A stretch of DNA of 7,199 nucleotides from Propionibacterium sp. (GTDB lineage Bacteria > Actinomycetota > Actinomycetes > Propionibacteriales > Propionibacteriaceae): positions 1 to 7,199 of the forward strand of contig JAAYAO010000399.1 of the NCBI GenBank assembly GCA_012719335.1, read 5' to 3'. The position numbers were made by a program, and so were the translations under genes. A model generated the notes under the pieces. That model had not been told where the DNA came from, ran no database searches, and saw only the letters and a program-made list of their open reading frames with translations. This document shows positions 1 through 7,199 of the stretch, piece by piece. The first letter of the stretch is position 1. Every line of letters starts with the position of its first letter.

Positions 1-1
1 C

Positions 2-1699
<1,698 letters not shown>

Positions 1700-1716
1700 T
1701 TTCGGGGAAAGCCGAT

Positions 1717-1756
1717 AACGGCGGGCGTCGGGGAAACCGGCGCCCGCCGTTTTCTT
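1717..1756 (+). terminator. Strong intrinsic terminator after ppdK
   Basis: The 11-nt arm AACGGCGGGCG (1717-1727) is perfectly complementary to CGCCCGCCGTT (1741-1751). The stem continues inward through a G-U pair (T1728-G1740) and three more G/C pairs (1729-1731 with 1737-1739) to a GGAAA loop, giving an unbroken stem of about 15 bp. A T-rich run (1750-1756, interrupted by one C) follows. The geometry is that of a Rho-independent terminator on the + strand. It should stop ppdK transcription from reaching the signalling operon. Confidence 0.9.
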
Positions 1757-1761
1757 CCGCC

Positions 1762-1853
1762 GGCACCCCAGTGGCTGAGACCGCAAGGAATCGGGGTGGT
1801 CGAGGCCATAGTGGTCGCGGTGTCCGCCATGCTTGCGTTTTCAGTCATGGGTG
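1762..1853. repeat. 92-bp imperfect direct repeat, copy 1
   Basis: Matches 1954-2045 at 77 of 92 positions with no insertion or deletion; unit-to-unit distance is 192 bp. The core from 1781 (CCGCAAGGAATCGG) to 1853 differs at only 9 of 73 positions. The best conserved blocks are GCCATAGTGGTCGC and TCCGCCATGCTTGCG. The copy starts just after the ppdK terminator. Its minus strand is open and would encode a peptide containing ENASMADTATTMAS, paralleled in copy 2 by ESASMAEAATTMAS. The spread of differences looks more like a non-coding element than a selected protein. Function unknown. Confidence 0.9.
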
Positions 1854-1859
1854 GGTCGA

Positions 1860-1906
1860 GCGAGGCTGGTTGAGCCGGGCCGCGCAGCGGCCGTGTGGAG
1901 CCTCGC
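1860..1906. repeat. Hairpin between the two direct repeats
   Basis: The arms GCGAGGCT (1860-1867) and AGCCTCGC (1899-1906) are perfectly complementary over 8 bp. Inside them, GGCCG (1878-1882) pairs with CGGCC (1888-1892) around a 5-nt CGCAG loop, with an asymmetric internal loop between the stems. No T-run follows, so this does not look like a terminator. Its position between the two direct repeats suggests a composite intergenic element of REP/BIME kind. That class is inferred from layout only. Confidence 0.55.
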
Positions 1907-1953
1907 AACGGCTGGGCAGTTTCCTTGGTGGGATGCCGTTGGTAGGGGCCCGG

Positions 1954-2045
1954 GGCACTCCCGTGACTTAAGCCGCAAGGATTCGAGGGGGTCGAAGCCA
2001 TAGTGGTCGCCGCTTCCGCCATGCTTGCGCTTTCAGTCGTGGGTG
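1954..2045. repeat. 92-bp imperfect direct repeat, copy 2
   Basis: Second copy of the 1762-1853 unit (15 mismatches, no gaps). Six mismatches cluster in the first 19 nt; the remaining 73 nt (1973-2045) are 88% identical. The copy ends about 150 nt before the phosphatase start, so it lies in the region where the operon's promoter is expected. Whether it carries regulatory sequence cannot be told from the window. Confidence 0.9.
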
Positions 2046-2186
2046 ATTGAGGACGCCGGACGCTGGTTCGTGCTGTTGCGTCAGGCTTGCGGTTTCGGTC
2101 ACCGATGGGGTGGCGCGGAGGCGGGTCCACGGCGACCGGAGTGCAGGGTTCGGCCTGATCGGGGGCGGGGTGGAACCGGTGCTGGA

Positions 2187-2192
2187 TACGCT
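2187..2192 (+). promoter_or_regulatory. Possible -10 box for a leaderless phosphatase transcript
   Basis: TACGCT fits the loose actinobacterial -10 pattern TAnnnT. A start site 7 nt past its last base would fall on the GTG at 2199, giving a leaderless mRNA. This would explain why no good Shine-Dalgarno sequence precedes that GTG. No -35 box is visible at the expected distance (the sequence there is all G/C), and the pattern is short enough to occur by chance. Confidence 0.2.
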
Positions 2193-2198
2193 CACCGG

Positions 2199-2966
2199 GT
2201 GCATCAACTCGACTTCGGCGCGGTGACCCACCGGGGCATGGTGCGGGCGCTCAACGAGGACAGCATCTACGCGGCCCCGCCGGTGTTCGTGGTGGCCGAT
2301 GGCATTGGGGGAGCCGAGGCGGGTGAGGACGCCAGTGCGATGGTGGTCGGCACCTTCCGCGCGCTGGCCGAGGAACCGGTGTTGGATTCGGACGGGGTGG
2401 TCGCCGCCCTGCAGCGCAGCCACGAGCAGGTGCGGGCTCTGCAGTTGCGGGCCCCCGGTGCCGGGTCGACGGTCTGCGGCGGGGTCGGTCTGCAGTACGG
2501 GGAGCACTTCTACTGGTTGATCTTCAATCTGGGCGACTCCCGCGCCTTCCGGATCTACGGTGCGCCCGGGGCCCGCCGCATTACCCAGGTGAGCGTCGAC
2601 CACTCCCATGTCCAAGAGCTGGTCGAGGCCGGACAGTTGACCGCCGCCGAGGCCGAACACCACCCCGAACGCAATGTGGTGACCCGCGCGATCGGCTCCC
2701 CGGAGGGCTGCCACCCCGACTTCTGGTTGATCCCGATGGTGCTCGGGGATCGCTTCCTGTTCTGCACCGACGGTCTGCTGGACGCACCGCGCGAGAAGGT
2801 GCGCACAGTGCTGGTCACCGAACCCGACCCGAACCGGGCCACCGACGAACTGCTCGAACTGGCCCTGAACTCTGGTGCGCGAGACAATGTTTCGGTAATT
2901 GTCGTGGACGTCGGCTCACCCGAACCGGACGAGACGACGATCCCGATGACGAAGGCGTGGAGGTAG
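2199..2966 (+). CDS. PP2C-family Ser/Thr protein phosphatase
   Basis: Metal-dependent phosphatase expected to remove phosphate from Ser/Thr of the neighbouring kinase and its targets in the cytosol. The 255 residues are one compact PP2C domain with no membrane segment. The motifs in order are [13 protein letters not shown] (10-22), [14 protein letters not shown] (30-43, metal-binding Asp34/Gly35), LGDSRAF (111-117), VVTRAIGS (160-167), FCTDGLLD (188-195, metal-binding Asp191) and [12 protein letters not shown] (227-238, metal-binding Asp229). All expected metal ligands are present. The start is placed at GTG 2199 because the domain begins six codons later. The same frame is open back to a TTG at 2025, but the extra residues are Arg/Gly-rich, run out of a direct repeat and match nothing known. 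The C-terminal tail carries DETTIPMT (244-251), a possible phospho-site. The stop is 2 nt before the FHA gene, which implies cotranscription. It resembles PstP/PrpC enzymes but lacks the PstP transmembrane tail. Confidence 0.95.
   Translation: MHQLDFGAVTHRGMVRALNEDSIYAAPPVFVVADGIGGAEAGEDASAMVVGTFRALAEEPVLDSDGVVAALQRSHEQVRALQLRAPGAGSTVCGGVGLQYGEHFYWLIFNLGDSRAFRIYGAPGARRITQVSVDHSHVQELVEAGQLTAAEAEHHPERNVVTRAIGSPEGCHPDFWLIPMVLGDRFLFCTDGLLDAPREKVRTVLVTEPDPNRATDELLELALNSGARDNVSVIVVDVGSPEPDETTIPMTKAWR
2959..2963 (+). promoter_or_regulatory. Ribosome binding site that sets the FHA gene start
   Basis: GGAGG lies 5 nt upstream of GTG 2969 and inside the last codons of the phosphatase gene. This spacing supports 2969 over the in-frame GTG at 2957, which overlaps this site and has no site of its own at a proper distance. 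The arrangement suggests translational coupling between phosphatase and FHA protein. Confidence 0.75.
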
Positions 2967-2968
2967 TC

Positions 2969-5806
2969 GTGGCAAACCGAGAAGTGGGACGCTGGCGCGC
3001 CACCTACATCCCCGGACGCTGGGTGGTGCTGGCCGGGCCCACCGCGATGGTGATCATGCCGCCGGCCCCGCCGAGTGCCAGCACGCTGTTGAACGCGCTG
3101 TGGGACGACCTGCTCGCGGCCGCCTCGATGCCCGATCTGGTGCAGCGGCTCGCGGCCTTCCGGATCGACCACTTGCCGAGCTTCGCCGCCTTCTTCTGGC
3201 ACGACGACCAGATGCGTTCGCTGATGCGCGGCGAGGTGTCGGCCGTCGATGCCGCCACCGGGCAGCGCGTCGCCGAGGGCGCCGACGTGGTGACCTGGGT
3301 GGAAGCCGGGCTCGGCGAGGTGCGGCAGGTGCGCATCGACCTGGAGCCACTCGATCAGGAACAACTGCTGCAATTGCCGCTGGTCACCGGGGTGGTGGCC
3401 GCGGGTGCGGTGGTGTTGGACGCCACGAACGCCCCGCACTCGGTGCAGTGGGACGGGGCCGCCGCCGGAATCGCTGTCGCAGCCGCCCCCGCGGTGGCAG
3501 CGACCGTCGCCACCGATGAGTCAACCGAACAGCCGGGGGACGCGGTGCCTTCCGCAGCCGACGAACCGACCGAACCGGCGGCGGCATCGGACGCCCCGGT
3601 CGCCGAGGAGGCCGAAACCCCGGGCGAGCAGGCCGATGAACCGGCAACCGAGGAACCGTCGCCGGAAGATGCCGAAGCGACGGGGGTCGAGGCAGTGGGC
3701 GCCGAGGCGGAAGGCGCCGAAGCAGTAGGCGCCGAAGCCGTCGAGCCGGTCGAGGAAACCGACCTCGAGAACGATGAAGAAGCCGAGGCCGAGGACGTCG
3801 CCTCCGACCTCGCCGCGGACGAACCGGCCGGGGAGCCGGGGGCCGACCGAATCTTCAGCGGATCGGTGGACCCCGCGGCCGGCATGTGGGGTTCCCCCGT
3901 AGCAGCCGCAGCTCCCGCCGTGTCGGAGGAACCTGTCGACACCGACTCGCAGGGCGAGCCCCACACCGGGGATGCCGAACAGCCCGCCGAATCGGCCGCG
4001 GACATGTGGGGCACCGCCCCGGCAGCCGCGGTGCCCGAGACCGACGCATCCGCGCCGGACGAGCCCGGCCCGGGCGCACAGTCCGAACCGCACGATCGGC
4101 CCGAGGCCCCGGCAGCGGCCGAACCCGAGCGCCCCGATGCAGCCCCGGCCGAGCAGGCTCCGAGTTGGGCCGATCAGGGAGCCGGTGACCAGCCGGCCCC
4201 GGCCTGGGCCGATGCGGGCAACACCGAACAAGCGGCCCACGAGTCGGCCGACCAAGCCGTACCGGCTGCGGCGAGCGCGGCCGAACCTCCCGCCGGCCCG
4301 GTCTGGGCCGAATCCGGCAACGAGGCGCCGACCGAGGAGATGCCGGCGGTGCCGCCCTCGGATGCCACCGAGATGATGAGTAGTGTTCGCGGTGAACAGT
4401 CCCGCGATTCGAGCCCCGGCGGCGCCGACGGAGCAGCCGGGGCGATGGGTGGTGCGGTCGGTGGGGCCGCGGCCTTCGCCGGTCCGCCGGCAGCGGTGTC
4501 CTTCGGGGCCCCCGGTCTGCCCGGTGCACCCGGTGCGCCGGCACAGTCCGCCGGCCACCCCCAGCCCGGCCAACCCCAGCCCGGCCAACCGCAACCGGGC
4601 CAGCCTCAGCAGGGGCAGCCCGGCGGACAGTTCGGTCAACCGCAGGCTCCCGGCCCCTACGGCCACGGTGAGCAGCAGGGACACCCCGGGCAGCAGGGGT
4701 ACCCGGGGCACCAGCCTCAGCCCGGTCAGTACGGGCAGCAGCCCGGGCCGGGCCAGGGTCAGGGGCATCCGGGGCAACCCTGGCCGGGGCAGCAGGGTCA
4801 GCAGCCCGGGCCGCAGTACGGTCAGCCCCAGGGGCAGCCTCCCCAGTACGGCGGGCAGCCCCAGCCGGGTCAGTACGGACAGCAGCAGCCCTATGGTCAG
4901 CCCGGCGGCCAGCAGCAGTACGGTCAACAACCCGGGCAGTTCCCCCAGGGGCAGCAACCTGGTGGGCAACCCCAGTACGGCGGTCAGCCCGGGCAACCGA
5001 ACCAGCCGAACCAGCCCGGACAACAGTTCGGTGGCCCCCAGGGGCACCCCGGGCACGATCCGTCCCAGCAGCCGCCCGGCCCCTACGGGCAGCAGCACAC
5101 CCCGCAACCCGACCCGATGAACTCGCCCTATGCCCAGCCCCCGGTGGCGGTCGAACCGCCCGCACCGGTGCCGCAGAGCGGGCTGATCGCGTCCATGCCG
5201 GACTTCGGCTCCGGGCAGCCCGGGCAGCAGAACGCCGCCCCGATGCCGAGCGCCGACGACCCGGCCGGTGACCACGACGGGGCCACCGTCTTTCAGACCG
5301 GCCTGGCCCGGGCGCTGAAGTCGGCTCCCGCCGAGGGCCGGGACGAGTCCTTCGTGTTGGCCTCGGTGTGTGTGCAGCAGCACCCGAACCCGCCGGGGTC
5401 GACCCAGTGCCGGCTCTGCTCCTCGCACGTGCCGCCGCAGAACCCGCGGCTGGTGGCCCGTCCGGTGCTGGCGATCCTGCGTCCGCCGTCGGGGTCGGTG
5501 GTCGAGGTCGACCGCAACGTGCTGATCGGCCGGGCGCCGTCGGCGAACCGGGTCGGCCGCGACCAGTTGCCGAAGCTGATGACCGTCCCCAGCCCCAGCC
5601 ACGACATCTCGCGCACGCACGTCCAGGTGCACCCCGACGAGTGGGACATCATCGTCACCGACCTGCACTCCACCAACGGCACCACCTTGATCCACCCCGG
5701 CGGGGACGACCGGGAGCGGCTCACCCCCGGGGAGCCGGTGATCGTACCGATCGGCACGGTGCTCGACCTCGGCGACGGGGTCACGGTCGTGATCGACGCG
5801 CCGTGA
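2969..5806 (+). CDS. Large FHA-domain scaffold protein with long low-complexity middle
   Basis: Predicted cytosolic phosphothreonine-binding scaffold, 945 residues, with no signal peptide or membrane segment. Residues 1-155 form a folded N-terminal region ([15 protein letters not shown] near the start, then VVTWVEAGL). In my recollection it resembles the uncharacterised N-terminal domain of other actinobacterial FHA proteins. Residues 179-485 are an acidic Ala/Glu/Pro stretch with five tryptophan motifs (W307, W347, W400, W413, W446). Residues 531-724 are Pro/Gln/Gly/Tyr-rich. A zinc-knuckle-like segment follows (C801, H805, C814, C817; [13 protein letters not shown]). The C-terminal FHA domain (about 840-945) has GR at 854-855, SRTH at 881-884 and NG at 903-904, the residues that contact phosphothreonine in this fold. 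The layout recalls mycobacterial FhaA (N-domain, disordered linker, C-terminal FHA), but I see no sign of its DUF3662. The gene lies between phosphatase and kinase genes, so both are likely partners. Confidence 0.93.
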   Translation: MANREVGRWRATYIPGRWVVLAGPTAMVIMPPAPPSASTLLNALWDDLLAAASMPDLVQRLAAFRIDHLPSFAAFFWHDDQMRSLMRGEVSAVDAATGQRVAEGADVVTWVEAGLGEVRQVRIDLEPLDQEQLLQLPLVTGVVAAGAVVLDATNAPHSVQWDGAAAGIAVAAAPAVAATVATDESTEQPGDAVPSAADEPTEPAAASDAPVAEEAETPGEQADEPATEEPSPEDAEATGVEAVGAEAEGAEAVGAEAVEPVEETDLENDEEAEAEDVASDLAADEPAGEPGADRIFSGSVDPAAGMWGSPVAAAAPAVSEEPVDTDSQGEPHTGDAEQPAESAADMWGTAPAAAVPETDASAPDEPGPGAQSEPHDRPEAPAAAEPERPDAAPAEQAPSWADQGAGDQPAPAWADAGNTEQAAHESADQAVPAAASAAEPPAGPVWAESGNEAPTEEMPAVPPSDATEMMSSVRGEQSRDSSPGGADGAAGAMGGAVGGAAAFAGPPAAVSFGAPGLPGAPGAPAQSAGHPQPGQPQPGQPQPGQPQQGQPGGQFGQPQAPGPYGHGEQQGHPGQQGYPGHQPQPGQYGQQPGPGQGQGHPGQPWPGQQGQQPGPQYGQPQGQPPQYGGQPQPGQYGQQQPYGQPGGQQQYGQQPGQFPQGQQPGGQPQYGGQPGQPNQPNQPGQQFGGPQGHPGHDPSQQPPGPYGQQHTPQPDPMNSPYAQPPVAVEPPAPVPQSGLIASMPDFGSGQPGQQNAAPMPSADDPAGDHDGATVFQTGLARALKSAPAEGRDESFVLASVCVQQHPNPPGSTQCRLCSSHVPPQNPRLVARPVLAILRPPSGSVVEVDRNVLIGRAPSANRVGRDQLPKLMTVPSPSHDISRTHVQVHPDEWDIIVTDLHSTNGTTLIHPGGDDRERLTPGEPVIVPIGTVLDLGDGVTVVIDAP
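3689..3748 (+). repeat. 15-bp tandem repeat, four units, in the acidic region
   Basis: Four in-frame 15-bp units encode [15 protein letters not shown] and EAVEP (residues 241-260 of the FHA protein). The first three units differ mostly at single bases; the fourth is diverged. The unit length keeps the reading frame, so copy number could change without breaking the gene. Confidence 0.85.
4559..4618 (+). repeat. 15-bp tandem repeat, four units, opening the Pro/Gln-rich region
   Basis: Four in-frame 15-bp units encode [15 protein letters not shown] and PQQGQ (residues 531-550 of the FHA protein). The first two units are identical at the DNA level; later ones differ mainly by synonymous changes. 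The degenerate Pro/Gln/Gly/Tyr-rich tract continues to about 5140, with six QYG tripeptides among other YG pairs. Confidence 0.88.
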
Positions 5807-5816
5807 TCCAACAGTC

Positions 5817-7199
5817 GTGAGCTCGAAACGCACCCCGGCCCCGCCGCCGGACCTGCCCGGATACCGGGTGCTGCAGCACCTGGGTTCGGGTGGCTTCGCC
5901 GACGTCTTTCTCTACGAGCAGGACCTGCCCCGCCGCAAGGTCGCGGTGAAGGTGTTGGTCGATTCGGCGGTCGACGACGGGGTACGGCAGCGGTTCATCT
6001 CCGAGGCCAATGCGATGGCCCAGGTCTCCACCCACCCGTCCATCGTGTCGATCCACTTCGCCGGTATCGCCCCGGACGGACGCCCCTGTCTGGTGATGGA
6101 GTTCTGCCCGAAACCGAACCTGTCGGTGCGGCTGCGGCGGGAACGGATCCCGGTACCCGAGGCCCTGCGCATCGGGATCCGGCTGGCCAGCGCGGTCGCC
6201 ACCGCCCACAACGCGGGCATCCTGCACCGCGACATCAAACCGGCGAACGTGCTGGTCACCGAGTACGGCTGGCCGGCGTTGACCGACTTCAGCATCTCCG
6301 CCCAGGTCGATGCCCGCACCGAACAGTTGGACGGCCTGTCGGTGCCCTGGTCGGCGCCGGAACAGTTCAACGACCTGACCCAGCCCGATTGGCGCACCGA
6401 CGTCTACTCCCTCGGCGCCACCGTCTACGCCCTGCTGGCCGGACGGTCGCCGTTCGAGGTGTTCGGCGGCAACAACTCCACCACCGCGCTGATCTCGCGG
6501 ATCGAACGCGAACCGGTGCCGTCCACCGGCCGTGACGACGTGCCGCCCCTGCTGGAACAGGTGCTGGCCCGGTCGATGCACAAGCGCACCGAGGCCCGCT
6601 TCCGGTCGGCCCTGGAACTCGCCCAGGCCCTGCAGGGCGTCGAGATGGCGATGGGGCTGACCCCGACCGCGATCGAGGTGCTGGACACCGGCCAGGTCAC
6701 CGAATCGGGGGCCGAGGAGGACACCGCCACCCGGATGCGCCAGGTGGTCACCATCGAGCAGGACGCCGGCGCGACCTCCGCCCCCAGCACGGCCTCCACC
6801 AACTACCGGGTGGTGGACGAGGACGGCCCGCCACGCCGTCCGGTGATGCTGGTGGTCGGCTCGATCGCCGCGGTGCTGGTGATCGGGGTGATCATCGGGG
6901 TGCTGCTGTTCGTCGACCGTCCGCCACCCCCGGACGGGCCCGCGAAACCGACCCCGGGCTCCGGGCAGACCGTGCAATCGGCCCAACCGCCGCTGCCGGT
7001 CACCGATCTCACCTGTGAATCCACCGGTGCGAACCTGACCTGCACCTGGGTCCAGCCCGACGGTGAGGTGCCGGTGCAACGGTGGAGTTGGTCGTGGACC
7101 GAACGCCCCGCCGACGCCACCACGGTGGGCGAACCGGCCCTGGCCACCGAGGTGCCCGAGGGGTTGCAACCCTGCATCCAGGTCGTCGCCCTGGGCGAC
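5817..7199 (+). CDS. Transmembrane Ser/Thr protein kinase with Fn3-like ectodomain (3' truncated)
   Basis: Phosphorylates Ser/Thr on intracellular proteins; 461 residues are visible and the frame is still open at the window end. Residues 15-275 are a Hanks-type kinase domain: glycine loop GSGGFADVF (23-31), Lys45 in VAVK, Glu63, HRDIKPAN (137-144, catalytic Asp139), DFS (157-159) where DFG is usual, SVPWSAPEQF (175-184), Asp195 in DVYSLG and Arg261. A Thr-rich linker (277-342) precedes one membrane segment (343-366, MLVVGSIAAVLVIGVIIGVL). The outside part is Pro-rich, then Fn3-like (about 393 onward: VTDLTC, LTCTW, CIQVVALG; C400, C409, C453). No PASTA repeat is visible. GTG 5817 is the only sensible start: a stop in the same frame sits at 5790-5792 and the next in-frame GTG (5868) falls just before the glycine loop. 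No clear ribosome site is seen. The start lies 10 nt after the FHA stop, suggesting the same operon. Confidence 0.95.
   Translation, partial: MSSKRTPAPPPDLPGYRVLQHLGSGGFADVFLYEQDLPRRKVAVKVLVDSAVDDGVRQRFISEANAMAQVSTHPSIVSIHFAGIAPDGRPCLVMEFCPKPNLSVRLRRERIPVPEALRIGIRLASAVATAHNAGILHRDIKPANVLVTEYGWPALTDFSISAQVDARTEQLDGLSVPWSAPEQFNDLTQPDWRTDVYSLGATVYALLAGRSPFEVFGGNNSTTALISRIEREPVPSTGRDDVPPLLEQVLARSMHKRTEARFRSALELAQALQGVEMAMGLTPTAIEVLDTGQVTESGAEEDTATRMRQVVTIEQDAGATSAPSTASTNYRVVDEDGPPRRPVMLVVGSIAAVLVIGVIIGVLLFVDRPPPPDGPAKPTPGSGQTVQSAQPPLPVTDLTCESTGANLTCTWVQPDGEVPVQRWSWSWTERPADATTVGEPALATEVPEGLQPCIQVVALGD

Larger units (their letters stand above)
1752..2198. other. Gene-free spacer with repeats and hairpin
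   Basis: I find no convincing gene in this 447-nt stretch. It holds two long direct repeats and a hairpin, listed separately, then about 150 nt of G-rich sequence before the phosphatase start. Frames that are open here, on both strands, encode Arg/Pro/Gly-rich or repeat-derived peptides with no recognisable domain. The promoter of the downstream operon must lie here, because the terminator shuts off read-through from ppdK. I see no clear -35/-10 pair. Confidence 0.6.

Noticed and set aside
1762..2045. CRISPR array or riboswitch in the spacer
   Set aside because: Only two long, imperfect units, far larger than CRISPR repeats, and no cas genes nearby. No recognised riboswitch core is seen.
2085..2101. 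Possible third, degenerate copy of the direct repeat
   Set aside because: Only about 17 nt resemble the GCTTGCGTTTTCAGTCA part of copy 1; flanks do not align, so chance is a good explanation.
2025..2198. Longer phosphatase start at TTG 2025
   Set aside because: The extra 58 residues are Arg/Gly/Trp-rich, begin inside a repeat and are not part of a PP2C fold. The domain fits a start at GTG 2199.
2957..2968. FHA protein start at GTG 2957
   Set aside because: The GGAGG at 2959-2963 overlaps this codon and is well spaced only for GTG 2969.
3521..5833. 770-codon open frame on the minus strand opposite the FHA gene
   Set aside because: Arg/Leu/Gly/Val-rich with no domain. It mirrors the codon bias and repeats of the real gene, which has clear FHA and N-terminal signatures on the + strand. 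Long antisense frames are expected in high-GC genes.
5817..7199. Kinase as a catalytically dead pseudokinase because of DFS
   Set aside because: The metal-binding Asp157, Lys45, Asp139 and Asn144 are all present. A Gly-to-Ser change alone does not show loss of activity.

Overview
The window is high-GC DNA with GTG starts, strong G/C third-position bias and actinobacterial protein signatures, so it most likely comes from an actinomycete (Actinomycetota). A propionibacterial relative is possible, because pyruvate phosphate dikinase is central to PEP/pyruvate metabolism in that group, but I cannot fix the genus. All four genes are on the + strand.

Layout. (1) 2-1699 is the C-terminal two thirds of pyruvate phosphate dikinase (ppdK), whose N-terminus lies before the window. 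A very strong intrinsic terminator at 1717-1756 closes it off. (2) 1752-2198 is a gene-free spacer holding two 92-bp imperfect direct repeats (1762-1853 and 1954-2045, 77/92 identical without gaps) on either side of a hairpin (1860-1906). (3) 2199-7199 is a tightly packed signalling operon: a PP2C-type Ser/Thr phosphatase (2199-2966), a 945-residue FHA-domain protein with a very long low-complexity middle (2969-5806), and a transmembrane Ser/Thr protein kinase (5817 to the window end, 3'-truncated). The kinase has a fibronectin-III-like extracellular segment. The gaps are 2 and 10 nt.

How the genes may work together (inference). The kinase would sense something outside the cell and phosphorylate Thr residues inside. 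The FHA protein would bind the phosphothreonines and act as a scaffold, and PP2C would reset the system. A short D-x-[A/T]-T-like motif occurs in all three proteins and is a candidate phospho-site. The parts resemble the mycobacterial PstP/FhaA/Pkn group in kind. They resemble even more the actinobacterial clusters in which PP2C, FHA and a kinase sit beside Fn3, MoxR-type AAA ATPase, DUF58 and transglutaminase genes, but no such genes are visible here. The points most worth a second look are the DFS (not DFG) motif of the kinase, the FHA scaffold's tryptophan motifs and two independent 15-bp tandem repeats, and the repeat/hairpin/repeat spacer.
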